A stretch of 55,274 bases of DNA from Paracoccaceae bacterium. GTDB taxonomy: Bacteria > Pseudomonadota > Alphaproteobacteria > Rhodobacterales > Rhodobacteraceae. Below the pieces are notes generated by a model. The model was not told where the DNA came from and did not search any database. It was given only the letters and a program-made list of their open reading frames with translations. This document shows, one piece after another, positions 8,606 to 17,151 of this stretch (positions are counted from its first letter, which is position 1; the number at the start of each line of letters is the position of its first letter). Position numbers and translations under genes: made by a program. The stretch is from assembly GCA_020832705.1 (NCBI GenBank), contig JAFIEE010000004.1:1-55274 (forward strand), written 5' to 3'.

Positions 8606-8717
8606 TCACTCCACGACCAGCCGCTTCTTGCGCAACGGGTGGCGCGTGGCGATGCGCCCTTCCAGATCGACATACCTGAACAGTGACCCGCTCGACTCAT
8701 CCGTCCCGCGCATCATC
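8606..8717 (-). mobile_element. Transposase N-terminal fragment (IS4/IS5-like)
   Basis: Short frame MMRGTDESSGSLFRYVDLE followed by GRIATRHPLRK, matching the N-terminus of transposases that begin MRG-D---GSLFSYV-LE-R-P--HPLR. It ends after 36 codons. It could be the front part of the same element whose C-terminus is at 8216-8424, with the IS110 piece between them. Confidence 0.65.
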
Positions 8718-9004
8718 CCCCCGCTCATGCCGTGCGAAGGGGGAGTCATGTTCTCAAATCGTTGTCGAGACGGGACTATTTCAGCATCCTGGCAAACACC
8801 TGGGACGAGCCCGGTGCCGAAGTCTGGCGCCGCGGCGCCACGCCCGTGGAGCGCCTGCACTCAAGGCTTCGGAACCACAGGCAAGCGCGCCCGCCAGTCC
8901 CCGGCCTGCGTGCCAGAGCGCGGGGCAGGGCAGGATTGACACCGGGGGGTGGCCCTCGCATCCTTGCCCCCGACCGATCATCCCTGACCACAGGAGCACG
9001 CGAC
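8718..9004. other. Non-coding stretch between IS debris and the catabolic cluster
   Basis: No supported gene. An open frame enters the CoA-transferase gene from 8732, but its first 91 codons resemble nothing and have no ribosome site. The last bases (AGGAG at about 8993) belong to the next gene. This is probably the boundary between the arx island and the catabolic cluster. Confidence 0.5.
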
Positions 9005-10204
9005 GTGCCATCCCAGACACCCCTGCAGGGGGTCCGCATTCTGGACCTGACCAATGTGCTGTCCGGGCCGCTGGCCTGCTATCAACTGGCCAGCCTGGGC
9101 GCCGAGGTGATCAAGATCGAACCCGTCGGGCGCGGCGATCTGGCCCGCCAACTGGGTGAGGTTCCGGCCCAGAATGACAGCGCCATGGGGGTGTCCTTTC
9201 TGGCGCAGAACGCGGGCAAGAAATCGGTGGCGCTGAACCTGAAGGACCCGCGCGGCGCCGATATCCTGCGCGTGCTGGTGCGCGGCGCCGATGTGCTGGT
9301 GGAAAACTTCCGCCCCGGGGTGATGGCGCGGCTGGGGCTGGATTACCCGGCGCTGAAGGCCGAGAACGCCGCGCTGATCTATTGCGCGATCTCGGGCTTC
9401 GGGCAGGAGGGGCCGTGGCGCGACCGGCCCGCCTATGACCATATCATCCAGGGCGTGGCCGGGGTGATGTCGGTCACCGGCGAGGGCCCGGAGCGCCCGT
9501 TGCGCGTGGGCTTTCCGATGGCAGATTCCATTGGCGGGCTGACCGCGGCCATGGCCATCAGCGCGGCGCTGAACGCCCCCGAACGGGGCTGCTTTCTGGA
9601 TGTCTCGATGATGAACGCCGTGCTGTCCACCATGGGCTGGGCGGTGTCGAATTATCTGGTGGCGGGGGTGGAACCGGCGCCGGTGGGCAATCGCAACGTG
9701 ACCTCGGCGCCCTCGGGGACGTATCGCTGCCGGACCGGGCTGATCAACATCACCACCAACAAGCAGGAGCAATGGGAGTTGCTGGCCCGCCATCTGGGGC
9801 TGGAGCACCTGCTGACCCGCCCCGAATTCGCCACCCGCGCCGCGCGCAAGACCAACCGCGAGGCGCTGGACGTGCTGGTGGCCGCGCAGCTGGCCACCCG
9901 CGATGCGGAAATCTGGGCCACCGAGCTGTCGGCCCTGGGCGTCCCCGCAGGCGAGGTTCTGACCGTCCCGCAGGTGCTGGCGCATCCGCAATTCGCCACC
10001 CGCGACCAGATCGCCGAATACCCCGGCGTGCTGGCCGATGGCGCCCCCCTGCGGGTGCTGCGCCCCGGGTTCATGGTGGACGGGCGCACCCCCGGTGCTG
10101 GCGTCCCCCCGCCCCGGCTGGGGCAGGATACCGATACTGTTCTGGGCGAACTGGGCATGGACGCCCCTGCGCTGGAGGCCCTGCGCCGGGACGGGGTAAT
10201 CTGA
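9005..10204 (+). CDS. Type III (CaiB/BaiF) CoA-transferase
   Basis: Moves CoA between acyl-CoA and a free carboxylic acid. It has 399 aa, the usual size for the formyl-CoA transferase family. The N-terminus GVRILDLTNVLSGPLACYQL and the GAEVIKIE motif are canonical, and the catalytic Asp is at about 145 (PAYDHIIQ). The start is GTG at 9005 with AGGAG upstream. It stands alone on the plus strand, converging on the reductase gene 12 nt away. The acid substrate is unknown; the setting suggests a dicarboxylate or cyclic acid. Confidence 0.9.
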   Translation: MPSQTPLQGVRILDLTNVLSGPLACYQLASLGAEVIKIEPVGRGDLARQLGEVPAQNDSAMGVSFLAQNAGKKSVALNLKDPRGADILRVLVRGADVLVENFRPGVMARLGLDYPALKAENAALIYCAISGFGQEGPWRDRPAYDHIIQGVAGVMSVTGEGPERPLRVGFPMADSIGGLTAAMAISAALNAPERGCFLDVSMMNAVLSTMGWAVSNYLVAGVEPAPVGNRNVTSAPSGTYRCRTGLINITTNKQEQWELLARHLGLEHLLTRPEFATRAARKTNREALDVLVAAQLATRDAEIWATELSALGVPAGEVLTVPQVLAHPQFATRDQIAEYPGVLADGAPLRVLRPGFMVDGRTPGAGVPPPRLGQDTDTVLGELGMDAPALEALRRDGVI

Positions 10205-10216
10205 AGCGCCCCCGGT

Positions 10217-11185
10217 TCAGAGGGTCAGCACGATCTTGCCCATATGGGTGCCGCTGTCCATGTGGCGCTGCGCCTCGGCGGCCTGCTCCAGCGGGAACAC
10301 CCGGTCGATCACCGGGCGCAGGGTTGTGGTCGCATGGGGCCAGACATGGGCGCGGAGGGCTTCGGCCAGCGCGGCCTTGCGCGCCAGCGGCAACCCGCGC
10401 AACAGCGCGCCCGTGACCCGCGCGCGCTTGGCCATGATCGCCCCCAGCGGCACGCAGAATTCGGGCGGCGCGGGCGACAGATGCACCAGCCGCCCATCAG
10501 CGGCCAGCGCATCGATATTGCGCGCCGCATACTGCCCGCCGACGGTATCGAGGATCATGTCCGCCCCGTGCCCGTCGGTGGCGGCCCGGACGCGGGGGAC
10601 AAAATCCCCGGTCCGGTAGTTGATGGCCAGATGGGCGCCGTGGGCGGTGGCGCGGGCGCATTTGGCATCGGACCCGGCGGTGACCAGCGTGTGCGCGCCC
10701 AGCAGCGCGGCAAAGCGAATCCCCGCCATGCCGATCCCGCTGGTGCCGCCATGGATCAGCAGCCAGTCGCCGCGGCCCAGCCCGCCCAGTTCCACAAGGT
10801 TGAGCTGCAGGGTGAACAGGGCCTCGGGCAGGGCGGCGGCCTCAACGGCGCTCAGTTCCTCGGGCCAGTCCAGCAGCAGCGCAGCCTCGGCCAGGGCGAA
10901 ATCCGCATAGCCGCCGCCATCGGTCAGCGCGGCGACCCGGCGGCCCTGCCAGGCCGGGTCCACGCCCGCGCCGATGGCTTCGACCGTGCCCGCCACCTCC
11001 AGCCCCAGGATGTCGGTGCTGCCTTCGGGGCCATGCCCGCGCTTGCGCTGGTTGATGTCATGGCGGTTGATCCCGGCGGCCTGCACGCGGATGCGCACCT
11101 GCCCCGGCGCAGGCTCTGGCACCGGGCGCTCCAGCATCTGCAGAACCTCGGGGCCGCCGGGGCCGGTGGGAATGACCGCCCTCAT
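10217..11185 (-). CDS. NADPH:quinone oxidoreductase, zinc-less MDR family
   Basis: Medium-chain reductase of the PIG3/quinone oxidoreductase type, about 322 aa, beginning MRAVIPTGPGGPEVLQM. The nucleotide-binding loop HGGTSGIGMAG is clear, and the family signature GAHTLVTAGSDAKC follows. The structural-zinc cysteines of alcohol dehydrogenases are missing. The start at 11185 matches the family, but ATG 11197 and TTG 11206 are possible and none has a good ribosome site. It may reduce an enone or quinone intermediate in the nearby pathway. Confidence 0.85.
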   Translation of the reverse strand: MRAVIPTGPGGPEVLQMLERPVPEPAPGQVRIRVQAAGINRHDINQRKRGHGPEGSTDILGLEVAGTVEAIGAGVDPAWQGRRVAALTDGGGYADFALAEAALLLDWPEELSAVEAAALPEALFTLQLNLVELGGLGRGDWLLIHGGTSGIGMAGIRFAALLGAHTLVTAGSDAKCARATAHGAHLAINYRTGDFVPRVRAATDGHGADMILDTVGGQYAARNIDALAADGRLVHLSPAPPEFCVPLGAIMAKRARVTGALLRGLPLARKAALAEALRAHVWPHATTTLRPVIDRVFPLEQAAEAQRHMDSGTHMGKIVLTL

Positions 11186-11375
11186 GGTCGGGCCCATGCT
11201 GGCCAAAGTGCGCGCCGGAGCCCAGTCGGTGGCCGGGAGCCCAAACCTCCGGTCATGGTTGAGTAAGCATTAGTCATTTCGGCGCGCCTCCGTTTTCCGT
11301 CACAGTGAAGCAACCGAAGGCGAATGGAGCACAGAGAACTGCTGAAATCCAGCGCCAACAGCGACTAATGATAAA

Positions 11376-11436
11376 AAATGTCATTATTTGACATTTCGCC
11401 TTGTTATTTGACATTGCGCGGAGGGCACTGTCAGAT
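11376..11436 (+). promoter_or_regulatory. Promoter and operator of the TPP-enzyme operon
   Basis: In the 338-nt divergent gap 11186-11523 there is a perfect inverted repeat AAATGTCA-N5-TGACATTT (11376-11396). Its right half is part of a 12-bp direct repeat TTATTTGACATT at 11384 and 11404, a 20-bp period. The second copy supplies TTGACA (11408-11413), which with TCAGAT (11431-11436) makes a sigma70-like pair with a 17-nt spacer. The overlap of repeat and -35 suggests control by a repressor or activator. The rest of the gap shows nothing else. Confidence 0.55.
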
Positions 11437-11523
11437 ACCCTTGACCGCAGATGAGGGGTCAGCCCCGCACCGGCAGGACACAGGACACAGGGCACAGGGC
11501 ACAGAACCGGAGGAGCCGTCCGC

Positions 11524-13191
11524 ATGACGGGCAAGCTGATCTATGAAACCGTCGCCGCGGCCTTTCACGCCGAAGGGGTGCGCACCGTGTTCGCCCTGAC
11601 CGGTGACGGCAACATGCATTGGGAGGCCGCCCTGGCCGCCCTGCCCGGGGTGCGCAGCATCCATGTGCGCCATGAACACGCGGCCTGCGCCATGGCCACC
11701 GCCTGGGCCAGAGCCACCGATCAGGTCGGCGTGGCCTCGGTCACCTGCGGGCCGGGGCTGACCCAGATCATGACCGCGCTGGCCACGGCGGCGCAGGCAC
11801 GTATCCCGCTGGTGGTCTTTGCCGGCGAAGACCCGATCAACGCGCCCTGGTACAACCAGCGCATCGACCAGGCGCCGCTGGTCACGGCCACGGGTGCGCT
11901 TTATGTCGCCGCCCGCAGCGCCAGACTGACGGATCACCATGTGCAGGAGGCGTTCCTGCTGGCACGCAGCCGCCGCCTGCCGGTGGTGCTGGGCATGCCG
12001 CTGGACCTGCAGAAACAGGCGGCACCTGACAGCAGCTATGTCCCCTCGCGCGCGGTGATGCCGGACATCGGCCCGCGTTACCCCCACCCCGATCAGGTGG
12101 CCGCCGCGGTGGCGCGCATTGCCGCCGCCCGGCGCGTGCTGGTACTGGGCGGGCGCGGCGCGGGGTCGGACGCCGCGCGCGCAGGCTGCATCCGCCTGGC
12201 CGAGCTCTGCGACGGCGCGCTCAGCGAAACGCTGCCCATGCGCGGCCTGTTCCATGACCACCCGCGCTACATCGGCGTGGCCGGGGGCTTTGCCCATGAA
12301 GTCACGCGCGAAGTCTTTGCCCAGGCCGATCTGGTGGTCGCCGTGGGCACCAGCCTGACGCGCCATACCAGCGATCTGAATACGCTCTTCACCCCGGATC
12401 AGGTCATCCAGATCGATGACGACCCGCCGGTGATCCGCCACGGCCAGGTGCCCGCGCGCCAGCATGTCGTGGCCGATGCCGCCCTGGCGCTGACGGCCAT
12501 CTGCGACGGGCTGACCGCGCAACAGACCGCGCAACAGACTGGCGACTGGGATGTGGCCGCATACCGGCGCCGCGTGCGCCATGAGCCCGCCGACACCCAC
12601 CCCCGCCCGGATGCCGACAGCGCGGTGCTGGACCCGCGCGCCGTGGCCGCCGCCCTGTCGCAGCACACCCCGCCCGCATGGGCGCATGTGGGATCGGCGG
12701 GGCATTGCTCCTACTTCGCGACCCATATCCAGGGCCGTGGCCCGCATCAGTTCCTGACCATCCGCGAATTCGGCGCCATCGGCAACGGGCTGTCCTATGC
12801 CATCGGCCAATGGGCGGCGGACCCGGACCGGCCGGTCATGCTGACCGAAGGGGACGGCGGGTTCCTCATGCATGTGCAGGAGCTGGAGACCATCATGCGC
12901 TACCGCATGAAGATCCTGGTCTGCATCTTCAATGACGGCGCCTTCGGCTCGGAAATCCACAAGCTGCGCGCCGACGGCGTGTCCGACCATGGCGCGATCT
13001 TCGGTTTCGGCGATCTGGCCGCCATTGCCCGCGGCTTCGGGCTGGCGGGGCATGTCGTCACCGATCTGGCGCAGATCCCCACGCTTGCCCGCTCCTTTGA
13101 CGAAGGAGAGGGCCCGGCGCTCTGGGATATCCGCGTCTCGGACCGGGTCATGGCGCCGACCATGCGGCGCCAGACAATGCGCACCCCCTGA
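11524..13191 (+). CDS. Thiamine-diphosphate-dependent enzyme (acetolactate synthase-like)
   Basis: Probable decarboxylase or carboligase acting on a 2-keto acid or acyl-CoA, 555 aa. The N-terminal Pyr domain has the cofactor-activating Glu51 (VRHEHAACAMA). The middle domain is the usual nucleotide-fold linker. The C-terminal PP domain has the ThDP/Mg motif from GDGG at about 443 to NDG at about 470. The start ATG follows CCGGAGGAGCC. It lies 75 nt ahead of a TTT binding protein gene, so it probably acts on the imported acid. Acetolactate synthase itself is unlikely because no regulatory subunit is near; oxalyl-CoA-, sulfopyruvate- or benzoylformate-type activity is possible. Confidence 0.88.
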   Translation: MTGKLIYETVAAAFHAEGVRTVFALTGDGNMHWEAALAALPGVRSIHVRHEHAACAMATAWARATDQVGVASVTCGPGLTQIMTALATAAQARIPLVVFAGEDPINAPWYNQRIDQAPLVTATGALYVAARSARLTDHHVQEAFLLARSRRLPVVLGMPLDLQKQAAPDSSYVPSRAVMPDIGPRYPHPDQVAAAVARIAAARRVLVLGGRGAGSDAARAGCIRLAELCDGALSETLPMRGLFHDHPRYIGVAGGFAHEVTREVFAQADLVVAVGTSLTRHTSDLNTLFTPDQVIQIDDDPPVIRHGQVPARQHVVADAALALTAICDGLTAQQTAQQTGDWDVAAYRRRVRHEPADTHPRPDADSAVLDPRAVAAALSQHTPPAWAHVGSAGHCSYFATHIQGRGPHQFLTIREFGAIGNGLSYAIGQWAADPDRPVMLTEGDGGFLMHVQELETIMRYRMKILVCIFNDGAFGSEIHKLRADGVSDHGAIFGFGDLAAIARGFGLAGHVVTDLAQIPTLARSFDEGEGPALWDIRVSDRVMAPTMRRQTMRTP

Positions 13192-13201
13192 CCGGGGGGC
13201 G

Positions 13202-13237
13202 GGTTGCAGCCGGGCCGGGAGGAGGCCGCCTGCAACC
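13202..13237 (+). repeat. Intercistronic inverted repeat before tctC
   Basis: GGTTGCAG (13202-13209) pairs perfectly with CTGCAACC (13230-13237) across a 20-nt loop, and a further CTGCAACC follows at about 13243. It lies between the ThDP-enzyme stop and the tctC ribosome site. It could moderate expression of the binding protein; there is no T-run, so it is not a normal terminator. Confidence 0.35.
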
Positions 13238-13266
13238 AGAAACTGCAACCAAGGGAGGAAAGACCA

Positions 13267-14226
13267 ATGAAACGTATCCTTACAGCCACGGCACTTGCCG
13301 CGCTGATGTCGGCAGGTCCGGCACTGGCGCAGGACTACCCCACGCAGACGGTGACCATCGTCGTGCCCTACAGCCCGGCCGGATCGACCGACCCGGCCGC
13401 GCGCTTCATCGCCGGAGAGCTGCAGGAAAAGTGGGGCGTCAACGTGGTGGTCGAAAACCGCCCCGGCGCCGGGTCCACGATCGGAACCGCCCATGTGGCG
13501 ACCACGGCGCCGGATGGCTATACTATCCTGCTGACGACCTCGGCCTATACCACGGCGCCTGCGGTCTATGATGATCTGCCCTATGATCCGATCAATGACC
13601 TGCGCGCGGTGGCCATGCCGTCCTCGGCGCAATTCGTGGTCACGGCGGGGTCCAGCATCGAGTCCGAAACGCTGGACGCCTTCCTCGAGAACGAGGCCGC
13701 TGAGCGCGACATCTTCATGGCCACCGCCGGGCTGGGCAGTTCCACGCATTTCGCGGGCGAATTGCTGGTCGCGGCCACCGGCATGGAGGCCGTTGCCGTC
13801 CATTACAGCGGTGGCAGCGATGCCATGGTGGACCTGATCGGCGGGCGCGCCGATATCTATGTGGGGTCGATGACGGCGGTTCTGGGCAATGTGCAGGCCG
13901 GCCAGATCAAGGCGCTTGGCGTGCTGGGGTCCGAGCGTGCCCGCGCGCTGCCCGATGCCCCCTCGACCGAGGAGCTGGGCATCGAAGGGGCCAGTTCGGG
14001 CTTCTGGCTGGGGGTCTTTGCCCCGGGCGGCACCCCGGATGACATCATCGAAAAGCTCAACGCCGATATCACCGCGGTGATGACGTCCGAGGCCGGGATG
14101 GCCTACCTGGAGAATCTCGATTCCGACGTGGGCACCATGTCGGCGGCCGAGTTCCAGGCCCTGATCGAAGCCGAGATCGACCAGTGGACCGTGCTGGCCG
14201 CCGAACGCGGCATTTCCGCCGACTGA
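13267..14226 (+). CDS. tctC: TTT-system periplasmic solute-binding protein (TctC/Bug family)
   Basis: Extracytoplasmic receptor for a carboxylate, 319 aa. It has a signal peptide (MKRILTATALAALMSAGPALAQ) and the Bug-family N-terminal motif VTIVVPYSPAGSTD, with ENRPGAGSTIGT further on. A strong GGGAGGAAAG site fixes the ATG at 13267. A TctBA pair that could serve it is at 20744-22692 on the same strand. A 26-nt hairpin follows the gene. Ligand specificity cannot be read from sequence. Confidence 0.93.
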   Translation: MKRILTATALAALMSAGPALAQDYPTQTVTIVVPYSPAGSTDPAARFIAGELQEKWGVNVVVENRPGAGSTIGTAHVATTAPDGYTILLTTSAYTTAPAVYDDLPYDPINDLRAVAMPSSAQFVVTAGSSIESETLDAFLENEAAERDIFMATAGLGSSTHFAGELLVAATGMEAVAVHYSGGSDAMVDLIGGRADIYVGSMTAVLGNVQAGQIKALGVLGSERARALPDAPSTEELGIEGASSGFWLGVFAPGGTPDDIIEKLNADITAVMTSEAGMAYLENLDSDVGTMSAAEFQALIEAEIDQWTVLAAERGISAD

Positions 14227-14247
14227 GCCTGTCTCAGGATCGTATCA

Positions 14248-14273
14248 GCCGGGGCGGCACCCGCCGCCCCGGC
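14248..14273 (+). terminator. Hairpin downstream of tctC, mRNA stabiliser or attenuator
   Basis: A perfect 11-bp stem, GCCGGGGCGGC and GCCGCCCCGGC, closes a 4-nt loop ACCC, with no T-run after it. Such hairpins after binding-protein genes often raise the amount of the upstream message relative to downstream genes. It may partly separate tctC from the RraA-family gene. Confidence 0.55.
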
Positions 14274-14298
14274 GCTGCAAGCGCACAGGGAAATCCCC

Positions 14299-15021
14299 AT
14301 GAAACGACTGACCGGCAAGATCGACGTCGAGCGCATCCGGATGCTGGAAACCCCCCGCCCGCCCGAAGGGATCATCGACCGGGTCAAGGCCCTGGGCTGC
14401 GACACCAGCCTGATTTCCGATGCCATGGATGATCTGGGCATCGGCGGGCGGCTGGCGGGGTCGCACTACCGGCCCACTATTGCCGGGGCGGGGATCGTCG
14501 GCCCGGCGCTGACCGTGCGCAATGTCATGTCGCCACGGCTGGACACCGTCCCCGAACGCGCCAAGGCCAAGCGCAACGGCATGGCGGAAATGGAGGCCCA
14601 TAACCTGGCTACCCCCGGCGATGTGGTGGTGATCGAAGGCGTGCCGGGGCTGTCCAACATGGGCGGCATTTCAGCGCTGATCGCGCAGCGCCATGGTGTC
14701 GCCGGGGCCGTGATCCAGGGCGGTATCCGCGATGTCGCCCATTCCCGCGCCGATGGCTTTCCCATCTGGGCGTCCGAAATCAGCCCAGTCACCGGCAAAT
14801 GGCGGCTTGATACGGTGGAAATCAACGGTCCCGTGACGCTGGACGGCCAGCATGTCCGCCCCGGCGATCTGATCATCGCCGATGACACCGGCGTGTGCAT
14901 CCTGCCGCCCGAATTCGCCGATGCGGTCGTCACCCGCGCCGAAGCCCAGCATGCGCTGGAGGCAAAGCGGATTGAAGCCGTGAAGGCCGGGGTGCATGTC
15001 GCCGATCTGCCCAAATGGTAA
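14299..15021 (+). CDS. RraA-family aldolase/decarboxylase-like protein
   Basis: 240 aa, of the RraA/DlpA family that includes 4-hydroxy-4-methyl-2-oxoglutarate (HMG/CHA) aldolase and oxaloacetate decarboxylase. Recognisable stretches are TSLISDAMDDLGIGG, GDVVVIEG and GAVIQGGIRDV; the Arg-Asp of GGIRD is the typical metal/substrate site. In this catabolic setting an enzymatic role is likelier than RNase E inhibition. It is the last gene before the oppositely oriented IclR gene. HMG/CHA aldolase would fit with the PrpF-family gene at 41966-43111, but no ring-cleaving enzyme is present. Confidence 0.85.
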   Translation: MKRLTGKIDVERIRMLETPRPPEGIIDRVKALGCDTSLISDAMDDLGIGGRLAGSHYRPTIAGAGIVGPALTVRNVMSPRLDTVPERAKAKRNGMAEMEAHNLATPGDVVVIEGVPGLSNMGGISALIAQRHGVAGAVIQGGIRDVAHSRADGFPIWASEISPVTGKWRLDTVEINGPVTLDGQHVRPGDLIIADDTGVCILPPEFADAVVTRAEAQHALEAKRIEAVKAGVHVADLPKW

Positions 15022-15067
15022 GCGGGTGACCACTCCGCCCGCCATATCCGGCATTCGGGGCGCCCGA

Positions 15068-15853
15068 CTAGAGCGGCCCCAGCTCGGCGGTGTTGCGAAA
15101 GGCGGCGCCGCCCAGACTGACGGTGGCTTCCTCGGCCAGTTCCAGCACCCGCGCGCCATATTCGGGGAAGTCCTCGATACGCAATTCGGTCTCGCTCGAG
15201 GTCAGGACAATCGCGCCCAGCGGCTCGGGCGCCTTGGACCAGACCGGGGCGGCCACCGAATTCATGCCCTTGCGCATCCCGCTGGCGGAAAACGCATAGC
15301 GGTCACGGCGCACCTGGCGGGTGATCTGGTCGATGATCTGCCGCTCCAGCCCCGGAAACGGCACAAAGCCGGTGCGGTCGGTGGCCGGGTGCGCCAGAAG
15401 TGCGCGGCGCTCGGTGGGCAGGTAGGGAAAGATCGCCCGCCCCGAGGCAGTGGCCGTCATCGGCACCTTGCGGCCCGGTTCCGCCGAATGGGGGCGCCCG
15501 CGCGGCCCTTCGACCCGGTCGAAATAGACCACGAAGGGAAAGCTATCCATCGCAAAGAAACAGGTCATGCCGGTGACATGCGCGCCCAGCCGCAGGGTCG
15601 GGCGCAGCAGGCGGCGCAGGGCGTTGTCCTCGACCGAGCGCTGGCCCAATTCCCAAAGCGTCTGGGTCAGCCGGTATTTGCGCGTCCCCTCGGCCTGCCG
15701 GGCATAGCCCTGGTCCACCAGCGTGTTCACCAGCCGCTGCACCGCGCTCTGGTTCATGTTCAGCATCCGCGAAAGTTCGGTGATCCCGCGGGGCTGGTTG
15801 CTGTGGGCCAGTGCCTCGATCACGCGCAGCCCCTTGGTCAATGTCTGGCTCAT
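15068..15853 (-). CDS. IclR-family transcriptional regulator
   Basis: 261 aa. The N-terminal winged helix-turn-helix is typical (GLRVIEALAHSNQPRGITE, then QSAVQRLVNTLVDQGYA). The C-terminal effector-binding GAF-like domain includes GMNSVAAPVW. It is divergent from the acyl-CoA dehydrogenase operon with an imperfect inverted repeat between them, so it likely controls that operon and may also control 11524-15021. The stop codon is TAG. IclR regulators usually respond to an aromatic or organic acid intermediate of the pathway. Confidence 0.92.
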   Translation of the reverse strand: MSQTLTKGLRVIEALAHSNQPRGITELSRMLNMNQSAVQRLVNTLVDQGYARQAEGTRKYRLTQTLWELGQRSVEDNALRRLLRPTLRLGAHVTGMTCFFAMDSFPFVVYFDRVEGPRGRPHSAEPGRKVPMTATASGRAIFPYLPTERRALLAHPATDRTGFVPFPGLERQIIDQITRQVRRDRYAFSASGMRKGMNSVAAPVWSKAPEPLGAIVLTSSETELRIEDFPEYGARVLELAEEATVSLGGAAFRNTAELGPL

Positions 15854-15889
15854 GCCCTCAACACCTCTGAATACCGCAGCAATGATGCG

Positions 15890-15914
15890 TTATTCGAACT
15901 GACACTTCAAATAA
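15890..15914. promoter_or_regulatory. Candidate IclR operator
   Basis: TTATTCGAA and TTCAAATAA form an inverted repeat with one mismatch and a 7-nt centre, in the 118-nt gap between the divergent iclR and acyl-CoA dehydrogenase genes. Position and symmetry suit the regulator; it is about 58 nt before the plus-strand start. Confidence 0.5.
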
Positions 15915-15971
15915 AGACGCAAAGGCGCCGTTTTCAGGCCCGTTGCAGTTCCATAGCGAAAGGGGCCTGAG

Positions 15972-17150
15972 ATGTCGAACGCCAGCGCGCCACCATCCGA
16001 CCCCGCCGACACCGGCGCCTGGGAACTGCCGGAACAGTTTGTCATGCTGCGCGATACTATCCGCCGCTTCATGCGCGACGAGGTGCTGCCGGTCGAGGAT
16101 CGCCAGCCCCATGACGCATGGGCCCTGCCCGAGGCCGACCTGGCACCCCTGCGCGCCAAGGCCCGCGCCGCCGGGCTGTGGTGCCTGGCCTCGCCGGCGG
16201 CATACGGCGGCGGCGGGCTGGGGCTGCTGGGGCAGGTGGTGGTGGCCGAGGAAGCCGCCAAATGCCGCATGGGCGCGTATGTCCCCGCCTGCGGGGCCTT
16301 CGGGATTGACCCGCCTTCGGTCATCTGGCTGGGCACGCCGGAACAACGCCAGAAATACGGCGTGGCCGGGATCGAAGGCGGCAAGAAGAATTTCGTTGCC
16401 ATTTCCGAGGCCGCAGGCGGGTCCGACCCCGCGCGCAAGATCGAAACCCGCGCCCGGCGCGTGGGCGATGATTATGTCATCACCGGCACCAAGCTCTGGA
16501 TCACCGCCGCCGACAAGGCCGACTGGGGCATCGTCTTTGCGCGCACGGATGCGGGCATCACCGCCTTTATCGTGGACCGCGACACGCCGGGGATCACCTG
16601 CCGCGAAATCGGCGTGATCCGCTCCTATGCACCGTTCGAGGTGCATTTCGACAATGTGCGCGTTCCGGCCGCAAACATGTTGGGCGAGGATGGCAAGGGC
16701 TTTGCCATCTGCCAGAAATGGCTGGTCCATGCCCGTGTGCCCTATGCCGCCGGGGTCATCGGCATTGCCCAGGCGGCGTTGCAGATCGCCATCGACCACG
16801 CCCGCCAGCGCCATGTGCACAAATCGCTGCTGGCCGACAAGCAGGCGGTGCAATGGATGATTGCCGACAGCGAGATCGAACTGCGCGCCGCCCGCCTGCT
16901 GACGTATCAGGCCGCCTGGAACGGCGATCTGGGCCGCGACATCAAGACCGAAGCCTCGATCGCCAAGGTGGTGGCCACGGAAACCGCCGGGCGGGTGGTG
17001 GACCGCTGCATCCAGATCCTGGGCGGCATGGGGGTGGCGCGTGAAATGCCGCTGGAACGCTGGTACCGCGAATTGCGGATCAAGCGCATCGGCGAAGGAC
17101 CAAGCGAGGTGCACCGCATGGTGCTGGCCCGCGAATTGCTGAGGAGCTGA
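15972..17150 (+). CDS. Acyl-CoA dehydrogenase
   Basis: FAD-dependent alpha,beta-dehydrogenation of an acyl-CoA, 392 aa. Typical stretches are the FAD site ISEAAGGSDPARKIETRA, TKLWITAADKADW, and ILGGMGVAREMPLERWYR near the C-terminus. The catalytic Glu is in GEGPSEVHR. It is first of a seven-gene run; the next start is 1 nt after its stop. It most resembles the long-chain/FadE-like class, but the substrate is open. Confidence 0.92.
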   Translation: MSNASAPPSDPADTGAWELPEQFVMLRDTIRRFMRDEVLPVEDRQPHDAWALPEADLAPLRAKARAAGLWCLASPAAYGGGGLGLLGQVVVAEEAAKCRMGAYVPACGAFGIDPPSVIWLGTPEQRQKYGVAGIEGGKKNFVAISEAAGGSDPARKIETRARRVGDDYVITGTKLWITAADKADWGIVFARTDAGITAFIVDRDTPGITCREIGVIRSYAPFEVHFDNVRVPAANMLGEDGKGFAICQKWLVHARVPYAAGVIGIAQAALQIAIDHARQRHVHKSLLADKQAVQWMIADSEIELRAARLLTYQAAWNGDLGRDIKTEASIAKVVATETAGRVVDRCIQILGGMGVAREMPLERWYRELRIKRIGEGPSEVHRMVLARELLRS

Positions 17151-17151
17151 C

